Below, piece after piece: positions 52,022 through 61,383 of a DNA stretch of 64,000 bases. A program made the position numbers and the translations under genes. Each line of letters starts with the position of its first letter. Position 1 is the stretch's first letter. The notes under the pieces were generated by a model that was not told the DNA's origin, did no database searches, and was given only the letters and a program-made list of their open reading frames with translations. Origin of the DNA: Betaproteobacteria bacterium UKL13-2 (GTDB lineage: Bacteria; Pseudomonadota; Gammaproteobacteria; Burkholderiales; Usitatibacteraceae). The stretch is from the NCBI GenBank assembly GCA_001602455.1, contig CP012157.1, positions 3,219,733 to 3,283,732 of the forward strand. Reading direction: 5' to 3'.

Positions 52022-53344
52022 CTATTTCTTTTTCTTCGCCGCCGCTTTGTTCGCCGCAATCCTTAACCGCAGCGCATTGAGCTTGATGAAACCACCCGCA
52101 TCCGCCTGGTTGTATGCGCCGCCGTCGTCATCAAAGGTGGAGATCGTTTGGTCGAACAACGAATCGGTTTTGGATTCACGACCGACGCACATGACCGTTC
52201 CCTTGTAGAGCTTTAACTTAACTTGGCCATTGACCGTCGACTGCGACTGGTCAATCAGCGATTGCAACAGAATACGCTCGGGCGAGAACCAGTAACCGTT
52301 GTAAATCATGCGGCCATATCGCGGCATCAAATCGTCTTTGAGCGCCAGTACTTCACGATCCATCGTGATTGACTCAATGGCGCGGTGAGCGCGCAACATA
52401 ATCGTGCCACCGGGCGTCTCGTAACAGCCGCGTGACTTCATACCAACGTAGCGGTTCTCGACCATATCGAGGCGGCCAATACCGTGTTTGCCGCCGATAC
52501 GATTCAGCTCCGTCAGCACTTTTGCAGGCGAGAGCTTCTTGCCGTTGATTGCAACAATGTCACCCTTGACGTAGGTGAGCTCGATGTACTCGGGCTTGTT
52601 GGGCGCTTTTTCAGGTGAGACAGTAATGCGCCACATGCTGTCTTCCGGCTCGAAATTCGGATCCTCGAGAATCCCGCCTTCATAGGAGATATGCAGCAAG
52701 TTGGCATCCATCGAATACGGCGCGCCGCCCCCGCGTTTGCCAACCACGCGCTTCTTGAAATCGACGGGAATTTTGTGTTTGTCTGCATACGCAAGCAACT
52801 TCTCACGCGACAACAAATCCCACTCGCGCCACGGCGCGATGATCTTCACGTTCGGCATCAGCGCATATGCGCCAAGCTCAAAACGAACTTGATCGTTGCC
52901 CTTACCAGTCGCCCCATGCGAAATCGCATCTGCGCCGGTTTTACGCGCAATCGAAATCAATTGCTTGGCGATCAATGGGCGCGCGATGGAGGTACCGAGA
53001 AGATACTCACCTTCGTAAACGGTATTGGCGCGAAACATGGGGAACACAAAATCGCGCACAAACTCTTCACGCAAATCTTCGATGAAGATGTGTTCTTTTT
53101 TGATCCCCATCGCCAGCGCTTTTTTGCGCGCCGGCTCGACTTCCTCACCCTGGCCGATATCGGCGGTAAAGGTCACGACTTCACATTGATATTCGTCTTG
53201 CAGCCATTTCAGGATGACTGAGGTGTCTAGGCCACCCGAATAGGCCAACACCACACGTTTAGGTTTATCGCCGGTCGTGTGGGTCGCCTTCTTGCCGACA
53301 TTACGACGCTTGGAATTGGCATGATTGCCAATGGCTTCGCTCAT
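52022..53344 (-). CDS. argG: Argininosuccinate synthase
   Basis: ArgG joins citrulline and aspartate in arginine synthesis. The 440 residues have the PP-loop [18 protein letters not shown], then [20 protein letters not shown] and [20 protein letters not shown]. The ATG at 53344 removes a 57-residue upstream extension with no family match. A lysine tail (AAAKKKK) ends the protein. argF and argD lie further along on the same strand, separated by an insertion-like block. Confidence 0.94.
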   Translation of the reverse strand: MSEAIGNHANSKRRNVGKKATHTTGDKPKRVVLAYSGGLDTSVILKWLQDEYQCEVVTFTADIGQGEEVEPARKKALAMGIKKEHIFIEDLREEFVRDFVFPMFRANTVYEGEYLLGTSIARPLIAKQLISIARKTGADAISHGATGKGNDQVRFELGAYALMPNVKIIAPWREWDLLSREKLLAYADKHKIPVDFKKRVVGKRGGGAPYSMDANLLHISYEGGILEDPNFEPEDSMWRITVSPEKAPNKPEYIELTYVKGDIVAINGKKLSPAKVLTELNRIGGKHGIGRLDMVENRYVGMKSRGCYETPGGTIMLRAHRAIESITMDREVLALKDDLMPRYGRMIYNGYWFSPERILLQSLIDQSQSTVNGQVKLKLYKGTVMCVGRESKTDSLFDQTISTFDDDGGAYNQADAGGFIKLNALRLRIAANKAAAKKKK

Positions 53345-53562
53345 TTGTGAACTTTCTTCAGTGCGCGCACTTGTCCCACCGAGTCTCGAAGCGCGCCAGT
53401 CGGCTGGAAAGGTCACCGTTTGCGGGGGGTAGACAGATTTGCGAGATGCAAAATTGCCTGCGGGAGTGGCGAAACGGGATCTTGCCCATGCTGGCCAGCC
53501 ACCAGCATGAGGCAATTATACGATGGTGTCGTCGCGCCACCGCGTGTTCAATCAGAGAGGCG

Positions 53563-53832
53563 TTACTTCTTCGCCGGTGTCGATACCGCCACAGGCTTGA
53601 CTTCTTGGATGGTCACGTTGGCACCGATCTCGGTTTCACCGATCGCCCGGGCCGCTGAACGCTCGATGAGTGAGGTGATACGCGGGACGAATACCTCAAC
53701 CAGCATGCTCCTGCCAGCATTAAGCGCGGCGGCGTTTGGATCGTGAAACTTCTGAAAATCGCATCGCGCTTTTGTTACCGCAAAGCAAAACATTTCATAC
53801 TCGATATACGGAACGGAGTTAACGAATAGCAA
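53563..53832 (-). pseudogene. Truncated paralogue of the secreted protein at 54915
   Basis: The last 60 residues (SLIERSAARAIGETEIGANV, then TIQEVKPVAVSTPAKK) are almost the same as the C-terminus of the 312-aa protein downstream, with about 110 bases of near-identical DNA. The upstream part (FQKFHDPNAAALNAGRSM) is only a diverged match to FTKLNDPTSVALDVGRSI. No signal peptide remains, so it is probably a decayed copy. Confidence 0.65.
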
Positions 53833-53877
53833 TCAAATCGCTCGGTCAAGTTACTAACAACACAACAAGGAATTAAC

Positions 53878-54444
53878 ATGGTGCGTCGGTTACTTAGTTC
53901 AGTTGCTCTCGTTTTGATGCTTTCGAGTGCCGCTGTTGGTTCAGCACGTGCTGACGAAGGCGAATTGGTTGGGGATACTCTTCAAATTCCTGCGTACCGA
54001 ATGGTATTCGTGGATGTTGAGAGAGAGGTGTACGAAACTTTTTTTGGGGAGATTGCGTACATTACTCTTGCAAGCCCTGAGCTATGCTCTAACGACCTGC
54101 CATGTTTAATGGCGCGAAGTGTGTGGGGCAACGGATGGGTTGCATTTCAACAAAAGGGGTGGGCTGCTGGTGTGGGCTTTGCTGTCGTGGGCGGTTACTT
54201 CGCATATCGAGATGCTGGGTGGAGAGGCGTCGCGGTTACCTTGGCAGCGGGCGGCATGGTAGGCGCTATTGGTAGGGTGGGGCAGATCATGTTCCGTAAC
54301 GCGAGATCCCTTGATGCGCGTGCCGGCGTCGTGGGCACCGCCGGAACTGGTGGAGCAGCCGTTGGCGTCTTGGCCCAAAGCTTGCTCGACCAATACGAGG
54401 AAGAGCAGAACAGTACGAAGCCGACTCCACCCAAACCGCGCTGA
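53878..54444 (+). CDS. Unknown exported protein with glycine-rich membrane segments
   Basis: The 188-residue protein has a signal peptide (VRRLLSSVALVLMLSSAAVG, then SARA), a central pair ELCSNDLPCLM that may form a disulfide, and hydrophobic Gly/Ala-rich segments (AAGVGFAVVGGYFAYRDAGW; GVVGTAGTGGAAVGVLAQSL). AAGGAATT precedes the ATG. I do not recognise a family. It lies inside the block bounded by the duplicated gene ends. Confidence 0.55.
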   Translation: MVRRLLSSVALVLMLSSAAVGSARADEGELVGDTLQIPAYRMVFVDVEREVYETFFGEIAYITLASPELCSNDLPCLMARSVWGNGWVAFQQKGWAAGVGFAVVGGYFAYRDAGWRGVAVTLAAGGMVGAIGRVGQIMFRNARSLDARAGVVGTAGTGGAAVGVLAQSLLDQYEEEQNSTKPTPPKPR

Positions 54445-54533
54445 GTTCGAGGGCGGGCGTATCTCCAGTGAACACGACGCCCGCTACCGAATCAGATACA
54501 TGTTTATGAGCTGAGGCGGAAGTAGATACCACC

Positions 54534-54800
54534 ATGAATCTAATGTTGCTCATTTTATCCGTTGCTTTCTTGTCCTTTTGCGTGGTTCCGTTTCTGTACG
54601 CCAAAAAGGCAAATGTTTTTGTTTGGGTGATCGCGTTTGCGCCCTTTACAGCTTTCGCCTATTGGAACTCAATCTGGCGAGCGTACGAGTGGCCTCCTAT
54701 CTACTACGCTCTTGAGTTTGTTGTTTTGTCGTTATCCCTCGGGGTGCTATTCGTTTGGGAAAGGAGGCGTAAAAAAGTTAAGAAAAACTCTGGGGACTAG
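54534..54800 (+). CDS. Unknown small membrane protein (88 aa)
   Basis: The protein has three hydrophobic stretches (MLLILSVAFLSFCVVPFLYA; VFVWVIAFAPFTAFAYW; ALEFVVLSLSLGVLFVW) and a basic tail (ERRRKKVKKNSGD). GGAAGTAG precedes the start. No family recognised. It shares the inserted block with the exported protein upstream. Confidence 0.5.
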   Translation: MNLMLLILSVAFLSFCVVPFLYAKKANVFVWVIAFAPFTAFAYWNSIWRAYEWPPIYYALEFVVLSLSLGVLFVWERRRKKVKKNSGD

Positions 54801-54914
54801 TTCGACGGCTCGGATCATCGGCGTTGCACAGGTATTCAGCATATGGTGTGATCACCGCAGCCCTTCCGCGTGACGGTCGGTTTTTTGCTCCGTAGGCAAC
54901 TTTTAACTCCAAAG

Positions 54915-55850
54915 TTACTTCTTCGCCGATGTCGATGCCGCCACAGGCTTGACTTCTTGGATGGTCACGTTGGCACCGATCTCGGTTTCACCGATCGCCC
55001 GGGCCGCTGAACGCTCGATGAGTGAGCCGACACTTGTTGCGAGTACTTCAGGCGGGATTGAGCGGCCGACATCTAACGCGACCGAGGTCGGGTCATTGAG
55101 CTTGGTGAAATCATGTCGCGCGTTCTTTTCGAGTACCCGCATCGTCTTGGCGTCGATCACGTACACTTGGATATACGAATACGGCGCAACGTAAACCTTC
55201 GACTTGTTCTTCTGACCATCTTCGGGGTTGGTGGTATCCGACGCCCCCTGATTTCTGACGTCGATCTCCGGATTGCCGTCTTGGCCTTCAAGCGAGCCCC
55301 CAGTCAGCGGCTGGACATAGACGCCCAGCCCATGTAGCTTTGGTCCCATGCCTTGGCGCTCAGATTGTAAGTATTTCGGCGTCGCGACAATGATTTTGTC
55401 CCAGGTCATCCGTTCTGGACGTTTCTCAAGTTCTGACACAATCTTGCCAATCGCAACCTCTTCACGATTTTGCGCCAGCACCCCCTCCATTTCAGCGGGG
55501 TTAAGCGTGATGAACACTCGTTCGCTATCAGGATGGGCGTTCCCGATTCCCGTATCAAGGCCACGCAATACCGCAAAGTTCAGCGCGTTGTTTTGAATCT
55601 TGAGCGTCTTACGAATATTGTTGTCGATGATGTTCGACCCCGTGCTTTCCTTTTGGCGCACGTAGGTAAATTGATCACCGACTGCCGAAACTAATGCAAA
55701 TACCTGCTTCTTTTCGGCTGCCGCGCTGGCGGGTTTGGCCATTGCACTCGCTGCTGGCGCAGGTGTCGCAGGCGACGCACTCACTGTCGTCGCGATCAAG
55801 CTAGCAGCAATTGTTGACGCCATCAAAAGCCGTTTTGTCTGGTTTTCCAT
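54915..55850 (-). CDS. Unknown exported protein (311 aa)
   Basis: A signal peptide (LLMASTIAASLIATTVSASP) is followed by an Ala/Pro-rich spacer and a folded domain with VFALVSAVGDQFTYVRQKES and ERMTWDKIIVATPKYLQSER, ending SLIERSAARAIGETEIGANV. A ribosome site GGAG favours the ATG at 55850 over the one at 55853. The function is not recognised. Its 3' end is duplicated at 53563. Confidence 0.6.
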   Translation of the reverse strand: MENQTKRLLMASTIAASLIATTVSASPATPAPAASAMAKPASAAAEKKQVFALVSAVGDQFTYVRQKESTGSNIIDNNIRKTLKIQNNALNFAVLRGLDTGIGNAHPDSERVFITLNPAEMEGVLAQNREEVAIGKIVSELEKRPERMTWDKIIVATPKYLQSERQGMGPKLHGLGVYVQPLTGGSLEGQDGNPEIDVRNQGASDTTNPEDGQKNKSKVYVAPYSYIQVYVIDAKTMRVLEKNARHDFTKLNDPTSVALDVGRSIPPEVLATSVGSLIERSAARAIGETEIGANVTIQEVKPVAASTSAKK

Positions 55851-55876
55851 CATTCACTCCTCATTAAAGTCCAGCA

Positions 55877-55920
55877 TTGGCGGGCATCTTCAGCGCTTTT
55901 GGCTTTGAAACACCCGCCAA
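55877..55920. repeat. REP-like hairpin repeat, copy e
   Basis: TTGGCGGGCATCTTCAGC, then TTTTGGCTTTGAAACACCCG and CCAA; TTGGCGGG and CCCGCCAA pair perfectly. It lies between argF and the exported protein gene. Confidence 0.7.
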
Positions 55921-55929
55921 CACTTGTGT

Positions 55930-56844
55930 TTAGCTATTGATCTTTCCCAACAATAAATATTCCATGAGTGCTTTCTGCACATGGAGCCTGTTCTCTGCTT
56001 CTTCCCACACCACCGACTGCGCACCCTCAAGCACCTCTTCGGTCACTTCTTCGCCGCGATGCGCCGGCAGGCAATGCATAAACAAGGCATCCTCGGCCGC
56101 TGAATCCAGCAGCTCCGTATCAACAATGAAATCGGCAAAAGCCGTTTTTCGCTTTTCCGTCTCGGCCTCGTAGCCCATGCTCGTCCAAACGTCGGTCGTG
56201 ACCAAGTGCGCACCCATCGCTGCGTCCATCGGATCGGTGAATGTCTTAAGATGCGCACGATCTGACGCCGCCACCCGAGAATCTTCCATCGCGTAACCGG
56301 CGGGCGTTGCAACATTTAGCGTGAAGCCAAAGATACGCGCCGCCTCCAGCCAGGTGTAACTCATGTTGTTTGCGTCGCCGATCCACGCCACGGTCTTGCC
56401 GGTCATTGACCCGCGGTGCTCGATGAACGTGTACACATCGGCCAACACTTGGCAGGGATGAAATTCATTGGTGAGGCCATTGATCACCGGCACGCGCGAA
56501 TGTGCCGCAAATCGCTCCACCTTATCTTGCTCGTATGTCCGAATCATGACCAGATCGACCATGCGCGAAATCACCCGCGCCGTGTCTTCAATCGGCTCAG
56601 CGCGTCCGAGTTGCGTCGACTGCGAATCCAGATTGATTGCCTGTCCACCGAGCTGATAAATCCCGGCTTCGAATGAGACGCGGGTCCGTGTCGAACTCTT
56701 TTCAAACACCATCGCCAGCATTCGATCCGTCAGCGGCTGGTAAGGAATGTACTGTTTGAATCGCTTCTTCAGGACGGTAGTGCGCTCGATAATGTGGTCG
56801 AACTCGTCCTTGCTGAAATCGGAGAGTTTAAGAAAATGTTTCAT
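55930..56844 (-). CDS. argF: Ornithine carbamoyltransferase
   Basis: ArgF makes citrulline from ornithine and carbamoyl phosphate. The 304 residues have the carbamoyl-phosphate loop SSTRTRVSFEAG, the HPCQVLAD motif, and the ornithine-binding MHCLPAHRGEEVTEEVLEG. The ATG at 56844 is 1 base after argD's stop, so the two are one operon. argG lies further downstream on the same strand. Confidence 0.95.
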   Translation of the reverse strand: MKHFLKLSDFSKDEFDHIIERTTVLKKRFKQYIPYQPLTDRMLAMVFEKSSTRTRVSFEAGIYQLGGQAINLDSQSTQLGRAEPIEDTARVISRMVDLVMIRTYEQDKVERFAAHSRVPVINGLTNEFHPCQVLADVYTFIEHRGSMTGKTVAWIGDANNMSYTWLEAARIFGFTLNVATPAGYAMEDSRVAASDRAHLKTFTDPMDAAMGAHLVTTDVWTSMGYEAETEKRKTAFADFIVDTELLDSAAEDALFMHCLPAHRGEEVTEEVLEGAQSVVWEEAENRLHVQKALMEYLLLGKINS

Positions 56845-56845
56845 A

Positions 56846-58051
56846 TCACGCCGCCTCAACCGAGATACCTGACGGCTTGGCGAGAAGCCGTTTGACGACG
56901 GCTGACAACCGTTTCACGATCTCACGCGCCTCGGATTCATTGATGATGAGCGGCGGAAGAATACGGACGACACTATCTTGTGTCACGTTTGTCAATAACC
57001 CATCCTCCAGCGCCATCTCAACTATTTCGCCGCACGACCGATTTAGTTCCAGACCTAACATCAAGCCCTGCCCTCGTACTTCTACCACGCCCGCCACGCC
57101 TGCTAGCGCGGCCTTAAGCCCATCCGCGATCACGACGCCCATCGCGGTCGCGTTGGCGAGCAAGCCTTCTTCTTCCATGATCTGCAGGGTGCGTAGCGCC
57201 GCAACTGAAACGAGTGGGCCGCCGCCAAATGTGGTGCCGTGATTTCCTGGCTTGAACACCGCCGCGGCTTTGCCATGGGCGAGACACGCGCCAATCGGCA
57301 CACCAGAACCTAAGCCCTTCGCCAGCGGCATGACATCAGGGATAATGCCCGCCCATTGATGTGCAAACCACTTGCCGGTGCGGCCAATGCCGGACTGGAC
57401 TTCGTCGATCATCAACAGCCAATTTTTCTCCGTACAAAAAGTGCGAAGTTCGCGCAAATAGTCGGCTCTGGCTTCAACGATGCCGCCCTCCCCTTGCAGC
57501 ACTTCAGACAATACCGCAACGACATCAGGGTTGTGCGCCGCAATCGCTTTGATGGCATTTATATCGTTATACGGGACACGAATAAATCCGGTGACTAACG
57601 GCTCGAACCCCGCCTGCGCCTTGCGCGAGCCAGTGGCCGCCAGCGTGGCGAGGGTGCGGCCATGCCACGCACGCTCCATGACGATGATTTGTGGATTAGT
57701 GATGCCGCGTTGATGGCCATAAAGACGCGCGATCTTGATCGCACATTCGTTGGCCTCAGCGCCTGAGTTGCCAAAGAAGACGTTGTCCATCGCCGCCAAT
57801 CCGCACAGCTTATCAGCCAGTGCCGCTTGCTCGGGAATGTTGACCAAGTTGGAGGTGTGAATCAGTCGCCCGGCTTGTTCGGTAATGGCCTTTGTCAGCT
57901 TCGGATGCGCATGTCCCAAGCCTGACACCGCGATGCCTGCAAGCGCATCCAAGATCTTGCGGCCATCTGTGGTGTGAAGCCACGCGCCTTCGCCATGCGT
58001 GAAGGCAATGTTGAGCGGCTTGTAGGTGTTCATTTGGTGAATCGAAAGCAT
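56846..58051 (-). CDS. argD: Acetylornithine aminotransferase ArgD
   Basis: ArgD is the PLP-dependent transaminase that makes N-acetylornithine. The 401 residues have FFGNSGAEANECAIKIAR, LMIDEVQSGIGRTGKWFAHQ and the PLP lysine in MPLAKGLGSGVPIGACL. ATGs at 58051 and 58033 are both possible. It overlaps nothing upstream and is followed at once by argF. Confidence 0.93.
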   Translation of the reverse strand: MLSIHQMNTYKPLNIAFTHGEGAWLHTTDGRKILDALAGIAVSGLGHAHPKLTKAITEQAGRLIHTSNLVNIPEQAALADKLCGLAAMDNVFFGNSGAEANECAIKIARLYGHQRGITNPQIIVMERAWHGRTLATLAATGSRKAQAGFEPLVTGFIRVPYNDINAIKAIAAHNPDVVAVLSEVLQGEGGIVEARADYLRELRTFCTEKNWLLMIDEVQSGIGRTGKWFAHQWAGIIPDVMPLAKGLGSGVPIGACLAHGKAAAVFKPGNHGTTFGGGPLVSVAALRTLQIMEEEGLLANATAMGVVIADGLKAALAGVAGVVEVRGQGLMLGLELNRSCGEIVEMALEDGLLTNVTQDSVVRILPPLIINESEAREIVKRLSAVVKRLLAKPSGISVEAA

Positions 58052-58309
58052 GTCTGTTTCCTCACATCATCGCTAGGTGCCATCGACTTGCTGAAATGCA
58101 CACGCAGATGGGCTTTCAAAAAACAACGGCGACACCCGCCTTGGCGAGGCCGCCGCTCGTTGAAAAGGGAGCGGTGATAGTAGGGCAAAGCGTACTTTGA
58201 CGCAACCGGCACCATCTTGCATCGTCGATGCGACGAAAAGCGGTCGTCATGGGATGAATTGGATATTGTGACCGCCGAAGCAGCGGCAAGTATCGTTGCT
58301 GCGATTACG

Positions 58310-59770
58310 TTATTGATCCGAAGGGGCCAGCGACTGGATCACCGCCTCTGCGGCAGCCTCAACATGTTTACGCAGCTCCGGTACGGCGGTCGCCTCCCAG
58401 TATTGTGCTTTGAGTAGCGGCCCAACGTAGAATATCCCGTTACTCGGCGCACCGTTCGACTCGATCACTCGGTAGTGGTCGGTCACAAGAAGACCCAAGC
58501 CCAATCCATTCGCATCGGCGGTCAGTTGCCCCTTTGCCGCAAGCCGCCAAAGTAGTGGCTCGGCATCTATGCCAGATGATGGCCCAGTGCAGTTGATGAC
58601 GCTGCCGACCGATTCCTGCTCGGCGTCTTGTTGCCCACGCCGACGTAATATGACCGACACTGAATCCCCTTGGTCTGTCAGCGCCACTAGATTGGCCGCT
58701 CTGACTATGAGTTCCCCAACCTTCATCATTGAGTTAATTTGGGCTGCCGCTTCAGGTGCCGCACGATGGCGATGACTATCCCAGTAGGGTCGCAAGTGTC
58801 GGAGGAAGCGCCGGCGCTCGACATCAGGAAGTTGCTGCCAACGCGCCGGAGCGATCGGACGTAAGCTCGCCATGACGTCACGCCAATCGCCGCCATGCGC
58901 TTCAACGCGACGTATTTGACGCCGGATGCTTTGTAAGTCTTGCCGCACCGACGTGCTGCCAAATATGTCCGGTGGCACATCGGTAAAGTCTGTGTGATCC
59001 ACCGACGCGCGATGGGGTTGAGGTATCAACCCGCGACGAGAAACGGCCAATAGGCGCAGCGGCTTGCCAGATGCTGTCGCACGTCGTTTAAGTGACATTG
59101 CCACGTCATACATGGTGAGGCCGGTGCCCATCATGAGGACTGCCTGATCCAGATCAACTTGTTCAAGCGCCCCGCTCGCCCACGGATCGCGCACGTATTT
59201 GCGGCAATGATAAATGGTCGAATCTTCAAGCGGCGGGTTTGAGGGCAAGAAATTTCCTAGCGCAAGCACGACGACCGTTGCGTGAAGCGTCGTCACTCCC
59301 GCTCCGCCTTCGTTCAGTTGAAGCGCGTACTGACCACTAAACGTGCGGTTAATGTCATCGACATTGGCGTACTGGATGGAGAGCAGGGCGCCAGTCGAAC
59401 GTCGCACGGCACTCGCGACAGCCGCCTGCAATGTTGCCTGTAAATAATCACCATACCGATGCCGTTCAACAAATGTGTTTGTCGAAGTTGATCGTCCCGA
59501 CGCATTCAGAAAATCGGCGAAGTCGTTGGGAGCATCGTCAAAGGCACTCATCCGCCCAGCCGGAACATTGAGTAGGTGCTCAGCAGAATTGGTGCCGTAG
59601 GCAAGACCGCGAGCGAGCGAGTGCGAGGACTTCCCGCTTGCATTAGTGGGCCGGTTAATCAACACAACGTCATAGACGGTGTTGCTCGTCGCACGCAGAA
59701 GATGTACGGCCATCATGGTTCCGCAAAACCCTGCGCCGATGATTGCAACAACGGGTCGACTACTCGTCAT
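58310..59770 (-). CDS. FAD/NAD(P)-binding oxidoreductase (YdhS-like)
   Basis: The 486-residue flavoprotein has the FAD motif VVAIIGAGFCGTMMAVHLLR, AFDDAPNDFADFLNASG after LLNVPAGRMS, and VLMMGTGLTMYDVAMSLKRR as second dinucleotide site, plus a late SVINCTGPSSG. It resembles the NAD_binding_9/YdhS group, function unknown. It is separated from argD by 258 bases without gene evidence. Confidence 0.75.
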   Translation of the reverse strand: MTSSRPVVAIIGAGFCGTMMAVHLLRATSNTVYDVVLINRPTNASGKSSHSLARGLAYGTNSAEHLLNVPAGRMSAFDDAPNDFADFLNASGRSTSTNTFVERHRYGDYLQATLQAAVASAVRRSTGALLSIQYANVDDINRTFSGQYALQLNEGGAGVTTLHATVVVLALGNFLPSNPPLEDSTIYHCRKYVRDPWASGALEQVDLDQAVLMMGTGLTMYDVAMSLKRRATASGKPLRLLAVSRRGLIPQPHRASVDHTDFTDVPPDIFGSTSVRQDLQSIRRQIRRVEAHGGDWRDVMASLRPIAPARWQQLPDVERRRFLRHLRPYWDSHRHRAAPEAAAQINSMMKVGELIVRAANLVALTDQGDSVSVILRRRGQQDAEQESVGSVINCTGPSSGIDAEPLLWRLAAKGQLTADANGLGLGLLVTDHYRVIESNGAPSNGIFYVGPLLKAQYWEATAVPELRKHVEAAAEAVIQSLAPSDQ

Positions 59771-59867
59771 ATTCAGAGTCCAAACTTAAAAATTGCGTGA
59801 CTACTTCGGTGCAGATTTGTCGATTAGCGCCGCATGTGGCGCGAATGGCGCGATATAATTTTGCCTA

Positions 59868-59910
59868 GGCTTGGATATTTCATGGGTCGCCCGCGGCGTC
59901 GAAGGATGTT
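59868..59910. repeat. CCATGAAAT repeat, copy 4 (inverted)
   Basis: AGGCTTGGATATTTCATGGG, then TCGCCCGCGGCGTCGAAGGA is the inverse of the copy at 51271-51312 with a few changes. Confidence 0.6.
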
Positions 59911-60140
59911 GCCTCTGGGGGATTGGTAAACCAATTTGGCTCCGTTTCTCTTTTGCCGTGGATGCGGGCTGCACGGTCGCTCTCGGGTGATTGGACGGCA
60001 AATCGGACGGCAAATCGGACGGCACCGTGGTTGCCATCGCAGTTGATAAAAACGCACCTTTCTCCCGTATTTATTTGGCAAACAAGGCTCGCGATGCGGT
60101 GGTCGGTCAGGCAAAAAATCGCTCGCCCGTTCACCTACTG

Positions 60141-60180
60141 ACCCGCTTTCGAACGCGCCCCCATGAAATGTTCAGGCTAG
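60141..60180. repeat. CCATGAAAT repeat, copy 5
   Basis: ACCCGCTTTCGAACGCGCCC, then CCATGAAATGTTCAGGCTAG agrees with copy 1 at 34583 and the inverse of copy 2 at 37527. Confidence 0.65.
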
Positions 60181-60210
60181 AAGTTGGCGGCTTCACGTCG
60201 TTGTGTTTGG

Positions 60211-60250
60211 TCTTGGTTGGTCTTGGTTGGTCTTGGTTGGTCTTGGTTGG
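60211..60250. repeat. 10-bp tandem repeat TCTTGGTTGG
   Basis: Four exact tandem units with partial units on both sides. Such a run may vary in copy number by slippage. Confidence 0.85.
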
Positions 60251-60405
60251 TCTTGTTCTGAATGGCTGAATTGTTCATGCAGCGCCGCGCAGCAGACGTC
60301 CCAATATCGTCACTCGAGCGCGACTGCAAACGCAATCTCCCCCAGTCGTTCGCCCCGCCAAACTCACTACCCCGTCCCCGTCCTTCGCCCGGCTAACGCG
60401 CTTTA

Positions 60406-60738
60406 ATGAAAACTACCCGAATTGTTATTCAAGGTATCACCAAGAACGGGCGGGCATTTCGTCCTAGTGACTGGGCAGAGCGCCTGTGCGGCATTATGTC
60501 CACGTTTGCCGGTGATCAGCAGATGCGCTACTCACCATTTGTTCGCCCCGTTTTACTCGATGGCGTGCGGTGCGTCATGGTAGAGCCCGCACTGGCTGAT
60601 GTAGAACCGCGGGCATACCGATTCCTGTTGGATTTCGCCAAAGACAACGAACTGATGATCGTGGATCCAAATGCGCCGATGGAAGGCGACGTCTGCCCGA
60701 TCCCATCGAGCGCAATGAACCAAATAAAAACGCCGTGA
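60406..60738 (+). CDS. DUF3579 family protein
   Basis: The 110-residue protein starts KTTRIVIQGITKNGRAFRPS, then DWAERLCGIMSTFAGDQQMR and RCVMVEPALADVEPRAYRFL, the DUF3579 pattern found mainly in betaproteobacteria next to rpsT and argF. Function unknown. Its last bases overlap the rpsT terminator. Confidence 0.88.
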   Translation: MKTTRIVIQGITKNGRAFRPSDWAERLCGIMSTFAGDQQMRYSPFVRPVLLDGVRCVMVEPALADVEPRAYRFLLDFAKDNELMIVDPNAPMEGDVCPIPSSAMNQIKTP

Positions 60739-60756
60739 AGCAAAACTTCACGGCGT
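60724..60756 (-). terminator. Rho-independent terminator of rpsT
   Basis: ACGCCGTGAAG and CTTCACGGCGT form an 11-bp stem with a 5-base loop. On the minus strand it is followed by TTTTTA, so it ends rpsT transcription. It overlaps the stop region of the convergent DUF3579 gene. Confidence 0.85.
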
Positions 60757-60808
60757 GTCGAGCTTCCATTTTTCAGGCGGCGCAATACCGCGCCAGCCCC
60801 AACCAGAC

Positions 60809-61087
60809 TTAAGCGGCAGCAGAGGCGCCGAGCGCCTTGATCGCTTTGGTCAGACGGCTCTTATGGCGAGCAGCCTTGTTTTTGTGAATGATCTTTTTAT
60901 CAGCGATCGAGTCGATGGTGCCGACTTGCGCTTGGAAAACGGCTTGGGCAGACGCTTGGTCACCCTTTGCAACGGCAGCGACGATTTTTTTGATCGCGGT
61001 GCGGAGTTCGGTACGCTGCGCCATGTTGTGTGCACGCTGCTTGACAGCTTGTTTTGCACGTTTGGCAGCGGATTTGATATTTGCCAT
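60809..61087 (-). CDS. rpsT: 30S ribosomal protein S20
   Basis: The 92-residue basic protein binds 16S rRNA early in 30S assembly. It starts [20 protein letters not shown] and ends [20 protein letters not shown], standard for S20. A strong hairpin terminator lies 53 bases downstream. It is divergent from hisH. Confidence 0.96.
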   Translation of the reverse strand: MANIKSAAKRAKQAVKQRAHNMAQRTELRTAIKKIVAAVAKGDQASAQAVFQAQVGTIDSIADKKIIHKNKAARHKSRLTKAIKALGASAAA

Positions 61088-61383
61088 GGTTATTCCAGAA
61101 TCAATTCAAAAAAATAATCTGTTGATGCACAATCTACCGATACACAGTCTGCGACGTGAGGCTAAGAGCCGTGCTGGCGTGAAGCCCGCTTTGCTATTTG
61201 CTATTTACTATTTGAGTTTGACGTAGCGGGTGGTAAAAATTGTGCGAAGCCGCGTATTATAGCAATCCCCTCAAAAAAAGCAAATCGCCGATTTACAAGG
61301 CTTCTTTAGGCAACCCCTGGCGCCTGCCCCAATCGTGGGAGACGTTGGCGGACACCATGAGATGCGTGGCTTTCCAATATTTC

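Larger units (their letters stand above)
59771..60405. other. Repeat-rich intergenic region
   Basis: This 635-base gap has two CCATGAAAT repeats (59868-59910 and 60141-60180), a 12-bp tandem repeat GGACGGCAAATC (59993-60024) and a 10-bp tandem repeat TCTTGGTTGG (60211-60250). No supported gene. Confidence 0.6.

Noticed and set aside
60211-60250. CRISPR-like array
   Set aside because: The units are 10 bp and directly tandem with no spacers, and no cas gene is present.
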